This document shows positions 24,697 to 33,547 of a DNA stretch of 64,000 nt, piece after piece. The stretch covers positions 1 through 64,000 of the forward strand of contig NZ_JAFCLU010000030.1 of the NCBI RefSeq assembly GCF_018130385.1. Reading direction: 5' to 3'. The translations under genes and the position numbers were made by a program. Each line of letters opens with the position of its first letter. Position 1 is the stretch's first letter. The notes under the pieces are model-generated. The model was given only the letters and a program-made list of their open reading frames with translations, did no database searches and was not told where the DNA came from. This DNA is from Bradyrhizobium sp. AUGA SZCCT0283. Lineage in GTDB: Bacteria; Pseudomonadota; Alphaproteobacteria; Rhizobiales; Xanthobacteraceae.

Positions 24697-27561
24697 CTAC
24701 GACGCGTTCTTCAGCCGCTCCAGCGCTTCGAGAATCTTGGCCTTGCGCGCAACCGCCGCCTCGCGCTTTTCCTTTTCTTCCTCAACGATCTCTTCGGGCG
24801 CGTTCGCCACGAATTTCTCGTTGCCGAGCTTGGCGTCGACGCGCTTGATGTCGGCATCGGCCTTGACGATTTCCTTGTCGAGCCGGGCCTTTTCGGCGGC
24901 GAGGTCGATGACGCCCTTCAGCGGCAGCGCGACGACCTCACCGCGCACGAGCAACTGCACCGCGCCTTCCGGCGGGCGGTCGGCAAAGGAAATATCCGCC
25001 AAACGCGCCAGACGTTTCACGATGTCGTTCCAGCGTTGTGCGCGCTCTTTGGTCTCCGCGGACGCACCCGACAGCACCAGCGGGATCAACGTGGCCGGCG
25101 GAATGTTCATTTCCGAACGCAAAGAGCGGATGGCGGTGACGAGATCGACCACCCAGCCGATTTCGGCCTCGGCCGCGGGGTCGCTGAAATCGCCGGCGTC
25201 GAGCGCGGCGATGACCGGCGCGATCAGCGGGTCGCCGGGACCAGCCAGCGCCATCGCAGCGATCTGTTCGGCGCTGACCGAGCTTGCCTTGCGCGGCCAT
25301 TCGGCCAGCACCAAGAGGCCGTCGCGCTTGGCCGTCACCGCCCAGAGCTCCTCGGTGATGAAGGGCATGAACGGATGCAGCAATTTAAGGATCTCGTCAC
25401 GCGCCCAGGCGATCATGGCGCGGGTCTCGGCCTTGGCGGCGCCCTCCTCGCCCATCAGCACGGGCTTTGCGAGCTCGACATACCAGTCGCAATAGACGTT
25501 CCAGACGAAGCGGTAGATCGCATTGGCCGCATCGTTGAAGCGATAGAACTCGATCGCCTCGGTGACCTCCCGCGTGGCGCGCGAGGTCTCATGCGCGATC
25601 CAGCGGTTCAGGGTCTCCTTTGCCGCTGTCGGATCGAAGCCTGCGGGCTGCTCGCAGCCGTTCATCTCGGCGAAGCGGCAGGCGTTCCAGAGCTTGGTCG
25701 CAAAATTGCGATTGGTTTCCACAAGCTGCGGCGACAGCTTGATGTCGTGGCTGTGGGCCGCGCCGCGCGCCAGCGCAAAGCGCAGCGCGTCCGCGCCAAA
25801 GTCGTCGATGACGCCCAGGGGATCGATGACGTTGCCTTTCGACTTCGACATCTTCGCGCCCTTCTCGTCGCGAACCAGGCGGTGGATGTAGACGGTCGAG
25901 AACGGCGCGTCGTTCATGAAGTGCAGGCCCATCATCATCATCCGGGCGACCCAGAAGAAGATGATGTCCCATCCGGTAACGAGGACGTTGGTCGGGTAAT
26001 AGCGCTTCACTTCCGGCGTTTCTTCCGGCCAGCCAAGCGTCGAGAACGGCCACAGCCCGGAGGAGAACCAGGTGTCGAGCACGTCTTCATCGCGCGTGAT
26101 GAACCCCTCGCGCCTGGCAGGGTCCTGCGCCATCTCGCGCCCCTGCTCTTCCGTAATGACTTCCTGCTCGACGTAGTAACCGAGCGCGTTGCCGACGGCT
26201 TCCTCTTCGGTCTCGGCGACGAACACCTTGCCGTCAGGCCCGTACCACGCGGGAATCTGATGGCCCCACCAGAGCTGGCGCGAGATGCACCAGGGCTGGA
26301 TGTTTTCCATCCATTCGAAATAGGTCTTTTCCCAGTTCCTGGGCACGAAGGTGGTCGCGCCCGAGCGCACGGCCGCGATCGCCGGCTGCGCCATGGTTTT
26401 GGCGTCGACATACCACTGGTCGGTCAGATAGGGCTCGATCACCACGCCGGAGCGGTCGCCATGCGGCACCATGTGCGTGTTCGGCTCGATCTTCTCCAGG
26501 AAACCGAAATCTTCCAGCCGCGCCACGATCTGCTTGCGCGCGGCGAAGCGCTCGACATTGTGGAGTTCCTCCGCAAGCTGGTCCGCGCCCTCGGGCAGTC
26601 CGCGCAGATAATCCTCGTTGTCGACAAGGGCCATGCTGCCCTCGCGATCGAACACGTTGATCTGCGGCAGGCCGTGCCGCTTGCCGACCTCGAAGTCGTT
26701 GAAGTCGTGCGCCGGCGTGATCTTGACCGCGCCCGATCCCTTTTCGGGGTCGGCATAGTCGTCGCCGATGATCGGGATGCGGCGGCCGACCAGCGGCAGG
26801 ATGACGTGCTGGCCGATCAGATGCCCGATCCGCTCATTGTCCGGATGTATAGCAACGGCGGTGTCGCCGAGCATCGTCTCGGGCCGCGTCGTCGCCACGA
26901 CGACAAACGTCGAGGGATCGTCGGGGCTGAACGTCTTGCCCTCGATCGGATAGCGCAGATACCACAGGCTGCCCTTGACCTCGACCTGCTGCACTTCGAG
27001 ATCGGAGATCGCGGTCACCAGCTTCGGATCCCAGTTGACCAGCCGCTTGTCCTTGTAGATCAGGCCTTCGCGGTGCAGCTGGACGAACACCTTCACGACC
27101 GCGCGCGACAGGCCCTCGTCCATCGTAAAGCGCTCGCGCGACCAGTCGCAGGATGCGCCCAGCCGCTTCAACTGGTTGACGATGGTGCCGCCGCTCTCGG
27201 CCTTCCATTGCCAGACGCGCTCGAGGAATTTGACGCGGCCGAGGTCGCGCCGATGCTCCTGCCGTTCCATCAACTGCCGCTCGACCACCATCTGGGTCGC
27301 GATGCCGGCGTGATCGGTGCCGGGCTGCCACAGCACGTCGCGGCCGCGCATGCGCTCGAAGCGGCAGAGAATGTCCTGCAGCGTGTTGTTCAGTGCGTGG
27401 CCCATGTGCAGCGAGCCCGTCACGTTCGGCGGCGGGATCACGATGGTGAACGGCGCGGCGTCTTTTCGTTCCGGACGGCCGGCCTTGAACGCGCCGCTCT
27501 CCTCCCAGATCCGGGACATGCGGCTTTCGATATCGGCGGGCTGGTAGTTTTTCTCGATCAT
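24697..27561 (-). CDS. valS: Valyl-tRNA synthetase
   Basis: 954 residues, a complete class-I valine enzyme. The HIGH motif appears as SLHMGHALNNTLQD near residue 55, the KMSKS motif as AKMSKSKGNVIDP near residue 560, and the zinc-free editing (CP1) domain is present (TTRPETMLGDTAVAIHP). The C-terminal coiled-coil arm typical of ValS is seen in the last 80 residues (ARLDKEIVKADADIKRVDAKL region). It stands alone, with a REP copy in its upstream gap and another repeat after its stop. Confidence 0.97.
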   Translation of the reverse strand: MIEKNYQPADIESRMSRIWEESGAFKAGRPERKDAAPFTIVIPPPNVTGSLHMGHALNNTLQDILCRFERMRGRDVLWQPGTDHAGIATQMVVERQLMERQEHRRDLGRVKFLERVWQWKAESGGTIVNQLKRLGASCDWSRERFTMDEGLSRAVVKVFVQLHREGLIYKDKRLVNWDPKLVTAISDLEVQQVEVKGSLWYLRYPIEGKTFSPDDPSTFVVVATTRPETMLGDTAVAIHPDNERIGHLIGQHVILPLVGRRIPIIGDDYADPEKGSGAVKITPAHDFNDFEVGKRHGLPQINVFDREGSMALVDNEDYLRGLPEGADQLAEELHNVERFAARKQIVARLEDFGFLEKIEPNTHMVPHGDRSGVVIEPYLTDQWYVDAKTMAQPAIAAVRSGATTFVPRNWEKTYFEWMENIQPWCISRQLWWGHQIPAWYGPDGKVFVAETEEEAVGNALGYYVEQEVITEEQGREMAQDPARREGFITRDEDVLDTWFSSGLWPFSTLGWPEETPEVKRYYPTNVLVTGWDIIFFWVARMMMMGLHFMNDAPFSTVYIHRLVRDEKGAKMSKSKGNVIDPLGVIDDFGADALRFALARGAAHSHDIKLSPQLVETNRNFATKLWNACRFAEMNGCEQPAGFDPTAAKETLNRWIAHETSRATREVTEAIEFYRFNDAANAIYRFVWNVYCDWYVELAKPVLMGEEGAAKAETRAMIAWARDEILKLLHPFMPFITEELWAVTAKRDGLLVLAEWPRKASSVSAEQIAAMALAGPGDPLIAPVIAALDAGDFSDPAAEAEIGWVVDLVTAIRSLRSEMNIPPATLIPLVLSGASAETKERAQRWNDIVKRLARLADISFADRPPEGAVQLLVRGEVVALPLKGVIDLAAEKARLDKEIVKADADIKRVDAKLGNEKFVANAPEEIVEEEKEKREAAVARKAKILEALERLKNAS

Positions 27562-27857
27562 GACAATGCAATTGGGGTGCTGGGGGCGTTTTCGGGCAAT
27601 CCGTCACCGGCTCACCTGAGGAAACCGCGTCAAAACAACATGATAGAGGCATGATCTTTTCGGAAAACCGGTATCCACTTTTCCGGATCATGCCGTCGCG
27701 TCCGGTTCTGATGTGGTCGGCACCGGACGGCCCCTAGAAAGCCGCCGCAGCGCCGCAAGTCAACCTGACAACGCTGTCTGAAGGGTTGGAGACCGCGATC
27801 GTGCCGGCTGGGACGGCCCATGGGCCGAATTATGGCCGATCGGGTGCGGTCCCGGGG
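27562..27857. other. Intergenic region between popZ and valS
   Basis: About 296 bases with one palindromic repeat copy (27649-27693). It must also carry the valS promoter; no clear hexamers are assigned. Confidence 0.5.
27649..27693. repeat. Palindromic repeat, copy 2 of the REP family
   Basis: The complement reads GCATGATCCGGAAAAGTGGA then TACCGGTTTTCCGAAAAGAT and CATGC. It differs from copy 1 (15492-15539) at only a few central bases and one extra A, and lies in the opposite orientation. Confidence 0.85.
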
Positions 27858-28571
27858 CTAGCGTCCGCCGCGCGAAACCCGCTCGATTTCGGCCTTGACG
27901 ATCCGCTCCACCAATCCCGGCAGATTGTCGTCGAGCCAGGATTTCAGCATCGGCCGCAGCATTTCCTTGACCAGATCTTCCAGCGTCCGCGCATTGTTGC
28001 TCAGCACTGTATTGGCCAGCGAGTTGAAGGCGGATTCCACGGCGGAAACGGTCGAATGCGATAAAATGGGTCGTGCTGGCGCAGCGCTCTCGAACGACGG
28101 CTCATAGGCCGGCTGGCGACGTGACGCCTTGGCTTCGGTGAATTCGATGTCGTCCTGCGGTTCGACCTTGCTGAATGTTGCCGCTGCTGGTGCCGGCTCC
28201 GGCAATGCCATCTCGTCGGTGAGTTCGAACACGTCGGCTTCGGGCTCGGGCTGCGCCGGTCTGATGTCCGCCTCGGGCGTCGCCGCGTCGAGGCTCGCCA
28301 GCATCGCATCGATGTCGTCCTGGTTGTTGCTGGCGACCGGTTCGGGTGCAGGCGGCGGTGGCGGCGCTGGTTTCGGCGCGGCAGCCGGCTTTGGCGCAGG
28401 CGCGATCGCCGACGGCGGGATATCCTTCATCACGGCCGGTTTCGCGGCGGCCGACGGGCCCGCCGGCTTTTCGGCAGCAGCAGGCTTGGCCTCGTCGTCG
28501 GCTATGATGCGACGGATCGACGCCAGAATCTCCTCCATCGAGGGCTCTTGGACCTTTGCAGGTTGCGTCAT
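27858..28571 (-). CDS. popZ: Cell-pole organising protein PopZ (DUF2497)
   Basis: About 237 residues with the PopZ architecture. An N-terminal binding helix (PSMEEILASIRRIIADDEA) is followed by a long acidic, Pro/Ala-rich disordered middle (about residues 30-160) and a C-terminal oligomerisation domain (LEDLVKEMLRPMLKSWLDDN then LVERIVKAEIERVSR). PopZ condenses at cell poles and anchors chromosome-partition and signalling proteins. I prefer the ATG at 28571 because GGAG lies at the proper distance before it. It is near valS, an order conserved in Rhizobiales. Confidence 0.88.
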   Translation of the reverse strand: MTQPAKVQEPSMEEILASIRRIIADDEAKPAAAEKPAGPSAAAKPAVMKDIPPSAIAPAPKPAAAPKPAPPPPPAPEPVASNNQDDIDAMLASLDAATPEADIRPAQPEPEADVFELTDEMALPEPAPAAATFSKVEPQDDIEFTEAKASRRQPAYEPSFESAAPARPILSHSTVSAVESAFNSLANTVLSNNARTLEDLVKEMLRPMLKSWLDDNLPGLVERIVKAEIERVSRGGR

Positions 28572-28890
28572 CTCCGACTCCACATCGAAACCATTTTACA
28601 CCAAAGCCACGAAGGAATTGCCGGTTCCGGATATGCAGGCCGGGATTTTCATCGCACAAGCCCGACTTGTCCCCAGATCAAGCCCGCGCGCTGCATCGCG
28701 CGGGGGTCCTGCTCCCCTCAAGGCGACCCGTGACCCGCGTCGGTGAGATGTAAAGACGCGGGGCCACGAATCGCTCAGCTCGCCCCGGAAACGGTACGTC
28801 ATGGCCACAATTGATTGCAAGCAAAGCGCCCGGCGCAGCAGGCGCCGGGCGATGATATTCGTTCCGCCTGCGCGGGAATATTCTCAGATA
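28572..28890. other. Intergenic region between the TolC-like gene and popZ
   Basis: 319 bases. It holds a perfect 8-base GC stem CCCGCGCG/CGCGCGGG (28683-28704) and the terminator-like hairpin at 28828-28850. No gene seen. Confidence 0.5.
28828..28850 (-). terminator. Terminator hairpin of the TolC-like gene
   Basis: A perfect 9-base stem GCCCGGCGC/GCGCCGGGC with a 5-base loop. On the minus strand it is followed by GCTTTGCTTG, a weak T-rich tail. It lies about 40 bases after the stop codon. Confidence 0.6.
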
Positions 28891-30315
28891 TCAGCGGCCG
28901 TCGGGCGTACGAACGCCTGCCCAGCTATCGCGCACCTGATGATAGTGCACGCTCGGGTCATAGATCGTGGTGGGCAGGTTGAGCACCTGCGGCGCCAGCC
29001 GCCCGATCGTGTTCAGAACCGAGTAGGACGCAACCACGCGATCGTGCTGCGCGGTGACGAGCGCGACGCGCGCGTTGACCAGCGCCTGCTGCGCGTTCAG
29101 CACGTCGAGCGTGGTGCGTTGTCCGGCCTTGGCTTCCTCGCGCACGCCGTTCAATGCGATTTCGGACGCCGCCACCTGCGCCTGGGCGGACTGCACCTGC
29201 GCCTTGCCGGCCACCAGTTGTCCCCATGCGGTAACGACGTTGGCACGGGTCTGGTCGCGGGTCTGATCGAGCACGAGACGTTGTTGCGCCACCGTTTCCT
29301 TGGACTGGCGGATCAGCGAGTATTCGCCGCCGCCCCGATAGATCGGAACGTTGAGTTGCGCGGTCACGGATGCGCCGAACGAGCGGTACTGTATCAGGCT
29401 CTGCTCATAGGTCTGCTGCACCGCGGCCTGCAACGTGACCGTCGGCAACAGCGCCCCTTCGGCCACCTTGACCTGGAGGTAGCTGACGTCGATGCCGAAC
29501 ATCGCTGCGGTGACGTTCGGATTTTGCGTGAGGCCGAGTTCGACGGCGGCCGGCAGCGTCCCCGGCAGGAAGCGATCGACCGGCGAACCCGGCGCGAGCG
29601 CTTCCGGCTCGTTGCCGATGATGCGGCGGAAGTTCGAGCGCGTCGTCGTCAAATTGGCTTCCGCGGTCAGGAGCTGCGTCTTGCCGGCGGCGAGCTGGGC
29701 CTCCGACTGCGCAACGTCGGTGCGGGTGACTTCGCCGACATTGAAGCGGTCGCGGGTCTGTTTCAGCGTCTGCTCGAGCACGCGCACGTTGCTCTTCTGC
29801 ACCTCGACGATCGCGGAATCGCGCAGATAGTCCATGTAGGTTGTCGCGGCACTGAGCAAGACGGCCTGTTCGAGTGCGCGCAGGGCTTCGCGCGCGCCTG
29901 AAACCTGGCCCTCAGCCGCTCTGGTCCTGTTCGCGGTCTGCTGGCCGTTGAAGAGCGTCTGCGTGATGGTGGCGCCGACGCTGCGCGGCGGATTGGCGCC
30001 GTTAATGACGGTTTTCGCGATGCGGTTCTCGTCACCGCCCTGCGTGCTCAGCGTATCCGTATATTGGTAGCCCGCGCTCGCCGTGACCGAGACCGTAGGG
30101 CGGTAACCCGACAGCGCCTGCGGCACGTTCTCGTCGGTGACGCGCACCTGCGCGCGCTGCGCATTGAGCTGCGGATTGTTCTGATAGGCGCGCACCAGCG
30201 CCGCCTCAATCGTGTCGGCCAAGACGGGCGTCGAGCCCATGCACACTAATAGAAGGACCGAAGCCGCAGCTCCGGCAAATTCCTTCACCCCACGCATCCC
30301 AAGCAATCCAATCAT
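28891..30315 (-). CDS. TolC-family outer-membrane channel protein
   Basis: About 474 residues with a signal peptide (AASVLLLVCMGSTPVLA) followed by TIEAALVRAYQNNPQLNAQR, the usual opening of TolC. Two structural repeats with long heptad-rich helices make up the body. This is the exit duct for type I secretion or drug efflux. No transporter is next to it, so it may serve several pumps. I took ATG 30315 (MIGLLGMRGVKEF); a second ATG at 30297 is possible. Sequence further upstream in this frame lacks signal-peptide features. The upstream gene encodes a Pcm-family protein, the common arrangement in Rhizobiales. Confidence 0.93.
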   Translation of the reverse strand: MIGLLGMRGVKEFAGAAASVLLLVCMGSTPVLADTIEAALVRAYQNNPQLNAQRAQVRVTDENVPQALSGYRPTVSVTASAGYQYTDTLSTQGGDENRIAKTVINGANPPRSVGATITQTLFNGQQTANRTRAAEGQVSGAREALRALEQAVLLSAATTYMDYLRDSAIVEVQKSNVRVLEQTLKQTRDRFNVGEVTRTDVAQSEAQLAAGKTQLLTAEANLTTTRSNFRRIIGNEPEALAPGSPVDRFLPGTLPAAVELGLTQNPNVTAAMFGIDVSYLQVKVAEGALLPTVTLQAAVQQTYEQSLIQYRSFGASVTAQLNVPIYRGGGEYSLIRQSKETVAQQRLVLDQTRDQTRANVVTAWGQLVAGKAQVQSAQAQVAASEIALNGVREEAKAGQRTTLDVLNAQQALVNARVALVTAQHDRVVASYSVLNTIGRLAPQVLNLPTTIYDPSVHYHQVRDSWAGVRTPDGR

Positions 30316-30545
30316 TTTTGGTCGCCCGGCCCATGACCATGGTCGCACATGATCATTAACCGAACGTCGCTTCACTTGAAGTGAGTCCCGGCTCACCTTA
30401 TTCCGCACGTAGCCTGGACGGAACACCCCCCGCAAGCAAACGCCGTTGAAACTCTGGATGTGGGGCAATCGGGCCACACTTCTGACTTCGAAGGGGATTT
30501 AGCTGGCCACAGAGGGCGAATATTGGGCGTGGAAGGGGCGAAACG

Positions 30546-31211
30546 CTAGAAAACGAAGGCTGGAACAAGTTCCATGCCGGGCAGTACGGGGGCGGCGGCA
30601 TCGAACAGCGTCCGGTGACCGAAATCGCCATGCGAGGCGGTCACGATGGTGGCCCGCGCCGGCCGCGACGTCGCAAAAACGCCCACCAATCGTCCGCCGC
30701 TGCGCAATTGTCCGTAGAGCTGTTCCGGCACGATCTCGGTCGCGCCGTTCAGCACGATGACATCGTAGGGCGCCTTCGCTGGGTCGCCATCAACCGGCGC
30801 CGCGGGGCGGACCGTCACGTTTCCACAGCCATTGCTGGCCAGAATCGCCTGCGCCTTGGCCGCCAGCGCCGGATCGCTTTCGGTTGCGGTCACCTGGGAG
30901 GCGAATCGGGCGATCACGGCGGCGGCGTATCCGGTGGCGCAGCCGACCACCAGGACGCGGTCGGCCTCCTTGATGTCAGCCGCCTGCAACATCTTCGCCA
31001 GCACCACCGGCTTGATCAGGAACCGCTTGGCCGCGCCGCCTTCGCTGACGTCGAGATCGAGGTCCAGATAGGCCAGGGCCTGCTTGTTTTCGGGAACGAA
31101 GGCCTCCCGCGGCACCGCCAGCATGGCATCGAGAATTCGGATATCGGTGACATCGCTCGGACGCACCTGACCATCGACCATTTTCTGGCGCGCGGTCGCA
31201 AAACCGGACAT
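30546..31211 (-). CDS. Protein-L-isoaspartate O-methyltransferase family protein
   Basis: 221 residues. The Pcm fold is visible: ARQKMVDGQVRPSDVTD, PREAFVP, LDVSEGG then RFLIKPVVLAKML, and the SAM-binding VLVVGCATGYAAAVIARF. True Pcm repairs isoaspartyl residues. This rhizobial version has CATG in place of the usual GTGSGY, so it may be a relative with another substrate. It precedes the TolC-type gene. Confidence 0.88.
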   Translation of the reverse strand: MSGFATARQKMVDGQVRPSDVTDIRILDAMLAVPREAFVPENKQALAYLDLDLDVSEGGAAKRFLIKPVVLAKMLQAADIKEADRVLVVGCATGYAAAVIARFASQVTATESDPALAAKAQAILASNGCGNVTVRPAAPVDGDPAKAPYDVIVLNGATEIVPEQLYGQLRSGGRLVGVFATSRPARATIVTASHGDFGHRTLFDAAAPVLPGMELVPAFVF

Positions 31212-31357
31212 AGGCTAAGACCCTGAGAGCATGCGGCGTGGCCGCAAGAGAACTGGAAGCGAGAGCTGAAACCGCGTTATCTTTGGTACAAGCGTCGGCA
31301 AAACGCAACATCCGGGCGCCTGTTGCCGAGGCGCCGCCGGTGGCGCGGGAAAGTCGC

Positions 31358-31534
31358 CTACTCGATCGTCACGGCGAGCCGGGCGATCAGCCGCGCGACC
31401 TCTTCCAGATGCTCGCTATCATGCGCTTCAACGGCTTGCGCGAGCCGACGCAGGCATTCGTCGTCACTGATGGCGGGAATGTCGCTTGGAACAATCGAAG
31501 GCACTGCGCGGATCAGGTCGGCAATGGCTGGCAT
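31358..31534 (-). CDS. Small acidic hypothetical protein
   Basis: 58 residues from ATG 31534, preceded by GGGAG eight bases upstream. Residues IPAISDDECLRRLAQAVEAH then EHLEEVARLIARLAVTIE form two acidic amphipathic helices. No known domain. Codon composition is GC3-rich like real genes, and the ribosome-binding site supports it. The function is unknown. Confidence 0.5.
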   Translation of the reverse strand: MPAIADLIRAVPSIVPSDIPAISDDECLRRLAQAVEAHDSEHLEEVARLIARLAVTIE

Positions 31535-31805
31535 CGAATCAGCTCCCATGAAACCCGACACGGCCGAGCCTTTTGGGCGATTTTGTCGAGTTGGCGACCC
31601 GATCCATCACACCTGTGTGTGACGGAATTGCACAAGGCCGGTTCCGGCCGCCGCTTGCCCGGGGGTCGAAAACGACGACAAATCGTTGTAGCGCAGGGGC
31701 TTTCCGGCCCCGCTTCACGCCAGAGCGCAGCCGGTGATTTGGTCCTTTGCAAGCCCGAAAGGCTTTGTTATACGCTCCCCGCTCGCGAACCTTTGTTTCG
31801 CCTGT

Positions 31806-31880
31806 TCCTCGGTAGCTCAGCGGTAGAGCATTCGACTGTTAATCGAATGGTCGCTGGTTCGAATCCAGCCCGGGGAGCCA
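31806..31880 (+). tRNA. tRNA-Asn (GTT)
   Basis: 75 bases including an encoded CCA. Acceptor arms TCCTCGG and CCGGGGA pair, the D-arm is GCTCAGCGGTAGAGC, the anticodon loop is CTGTTAA (anticodon GTT) within TTCGA/TCGAA, and the T-arm is GCTGGTTCGAATCCAGC. Confidence 0.95.
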
Positions 31881-32249
31881 GTCACGGCCATTATGTCCTC
31901 CGACACGCCAGATTAAATCTCGACCAGCGCGGCATAATACGCCTGCCGGTGCGGGGGAGCCTCGCCCGCGTCTGTTTTGCCGAAGATCTTTCCGGATGCA
32001 GCCCGCAGACCCGCATCGACCGCCGCCTGTAGCCGCCGGGTGTCCGCAAATCCGGAGCTATCGCATTTAGACTAGCGCACGAAACGATAGCGCCGCGGGG
32101 CCAGAGCTTCCTTGCAGGCGAGCATGATTCACCATACAACCGGGGGATAGATATTTAATTGTGAAATTTAAATATGTTCCTTGACTGGTTATATTATATC
32201 TGAGAGGGTTCCATTATAATAAATCGCTTAAAAATTGGGGCGTCCCGCC
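31881..32249. other. Region between tRNA-Asn and the PEP-CTERM gene
   Basis: 369 bases. The first 250 show nothing specific. The last 100 (about 32138-32235) are strikingly AT-rich in a GC-rich genome and form the upstream region of the PEP-CTERM gene. Confidence 0.5.
32138..32235 (+). promoter_or_regulatory. AT-rich upstream region with palindrome and TATAAT
   Basis: It contains the dyad ATATTTAA / TTAAATAT (32151-32158 and 32168-32175, 9-base spacer) and a TATAAT at 32215-32220, about 30 bases before the start codon. A TTGACT at 32181 is too far from it for a simple promoter. AT-rich islands like this are often bound by MucR or H-NS-like silencers in rhizobia. Confidence 0.45.
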
Positions 32250-32972
32250 ATGGGCAAGGTATTTAAAATTCTAACCGCCGGTTTGCTCGCCGGTCTCGTG
32301 CATTCACCGGCCAATGCAGCACTCGTGAGCTTCACCGGCGACGGCAATTTCTCCAACGTCACGAATTGCAGCGGCGGCAGCCCCGGCTGCTCCATTACGA
32401 ACAACGGTAACGTGCTCAAAATGTCGGGAGCAACGTGGGGAGGTCAGTCGAGCACGCTGACCATCACGGACATTGCCAAGACCAACGTTCCGACCAACAA
32501 GAACGATTACGTCATCGGCAAGATCACCTGGGTGAACCTGGCCACCTACAGAACCGACCAGGACTTCAACGTCAACTACACGTTCTCGCTGAACTTCACT
32601 TCGCCGAGCAATGCGTTCGATACTGTGGTGTTCAACCTCAACATCCAGCAGACGACCAATCCGTCGCCCGACAACGTGTTCAACATCAGCCAGGCAACGC
32701 TCAACAACCTGGGCCCGTTCACTCTCAACGGCGTGACGGTTTCCGACATTCATTTCGTTGAATATGGCGATGGATGGTACGACGGAAACAAATGGACGAA
32801 CCCGGAGTGCGGGACGTCGACGCTTAAGATAGTGGCGGATTTCACCGCCGATATTCATGCTCCGCCTGTACCGGAACCGTCAACCTGGGCAATGATGATC
32901 CTCGGCTTCGGCGGCGTCGGCTTCATGGCGTATCGCCGCAAGCGTGGCGGGAACGCTCTCACGGCTGCCTGA
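32250..32972 (+). CDS. PEP-CTERM (PEPxxWA) sorting-signal surface protein
   Basis: 240 residues with a signal peptide (FKILTAGLLAGLVHSPANA). A beta-rich body resembles the choice-of-anchor K domain (FTGDGNFSNVTNCSGG, KITWVNLATYRTDQDFNVNY). The C-terminus has the sorting signal PEPSTWAMMILGFGGVGF then MAYRRKR: Pro-Glu-Pro motif, hydrophobic helix, basic end. Such proteins are processed by an exosortase/EpsH enzyme and released or linked to extracellular polysaccharide. No exosortase is encoded in this window. A strong terminator follows. Confidence 0.92.
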   Translation: MGKVFKILTAGLLAGLVHSPANAALVSFTGDGNFSNVTNCSGGSPGCSITNNGNVLKMSGATWGGQSSTLTITDIAKTNVPTNKNDYVIGKITWVNLATYRTDQDFNVNYTFSLNFTSPSNAFDTVVFNLNIQQTTNPSPDNVFNISQATLNNLGPFTLNGVTVSDIHFVEYGDGWYDGNKWTNPECGTSTLKIVADFTADIHAPPVPEPSTWAMMILGFGGVGFMAYRRKRGGNALTAA

Positions 32973-32995
32973 TCTCGCGCGCCGAAAGCCATTCG

Positions 32996-33030
32996 AAAGC
33001 CGCCCCCTCGTCCGGGGCGGCTTTTGTGTT
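32996..33030 (+). terminator. Rho-independent terminator after the PEP-CTERM gene
   Basis: An 11-base stem AAAGCCGCCCC/GGGGCGGCTTT with a short loop, followed by TTTTGTGTTT. It lies 24 bases after the stop codon. Confidence 0.88.
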
Positions 33031-33049
33031 TATCGGCATCCGTGGCACC

Positions 33050-33547
33050 CTATCTTGCCGCGATCGCCGCAATAAACAGCGCGCAAGCCGCCGTGGATGA
33101 GACGGTCCGCACGTGGTTCCACAACGTCCAGTCCGTGAGATAGCGCGCCCACAGCGACGCGGCCTCGTGGCTTGCGGGGTCGGCCGCAGCCAGCGCGTTG
33201 TTCAGGGGCACGTTGAAGATCATCGTGACGACAAACATGCCGAACACATAGAGCGCGCCGCCGGCCGCCATCGCCATCGCCATCGCGCCGGGCTCGCCCC
33301 AGCGCAACAGCGCAGTCACCGCCAGCGCTGCGCTCGCAGCGGTCGTTGCCAGGAAGACCGGCATGAACAGCGACTGGACGATCGCGACGTTGATCGCATT
33401 CATCGCCGCGATGCCTGCGGCCTGCCCGATGCGGCCAAGCGCCGTCATGATGAAGGCCGAAAACGCGAAATAGAGGCCGGCGAGCAGGCCGCAGCCGATC
33501 GCGGAGAACCACAGCAGGCCGACAATCAACATCTGCAGCATGATCAT
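33050..33547 (-). CDS. DUF1772 / anthrone-oxygenase-like membrane protein
   Basis: 165 residues with four membrane helices (for example MLIVGLLWFSAIGCGLLAGL). Family marks are IFNVPLNNALAAAD and YLTDWTLWNHVRTVSS. DUF1772 members are related to fungal anthrone oxygenase and are usually found beside oxidoreductases or regulators in bacteria. Its start overlaps the stop of the NAD(P)-binding gene by 4 bases (ATGA), so the two are co-translated and both controlled by the TetR regulator on the other side. The substrate is unknown. Confidence 0.88.
   Translation of the reverse strand: MIMLQMLIVGLLWFSAIGCGLLAGLYFAFSAFIMTALGRIGQAAGIAAMNAINVAIVQSLFMPVFLATTAASAALAVTALLRWGEPGAMAMAMAAGGALYVFGMFVVTMIFNVPLNNALAAADPASHEAASLWARYLTDWTLWNHVRTVSSTAACALFIAAIAAR

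Noticed and set aside
25036..27654. 872-codon plus-strand frame opposite valS
   Set aside because: Antisense shadow of a confirmed synthetase gene; composition is typical of a complementary strand.
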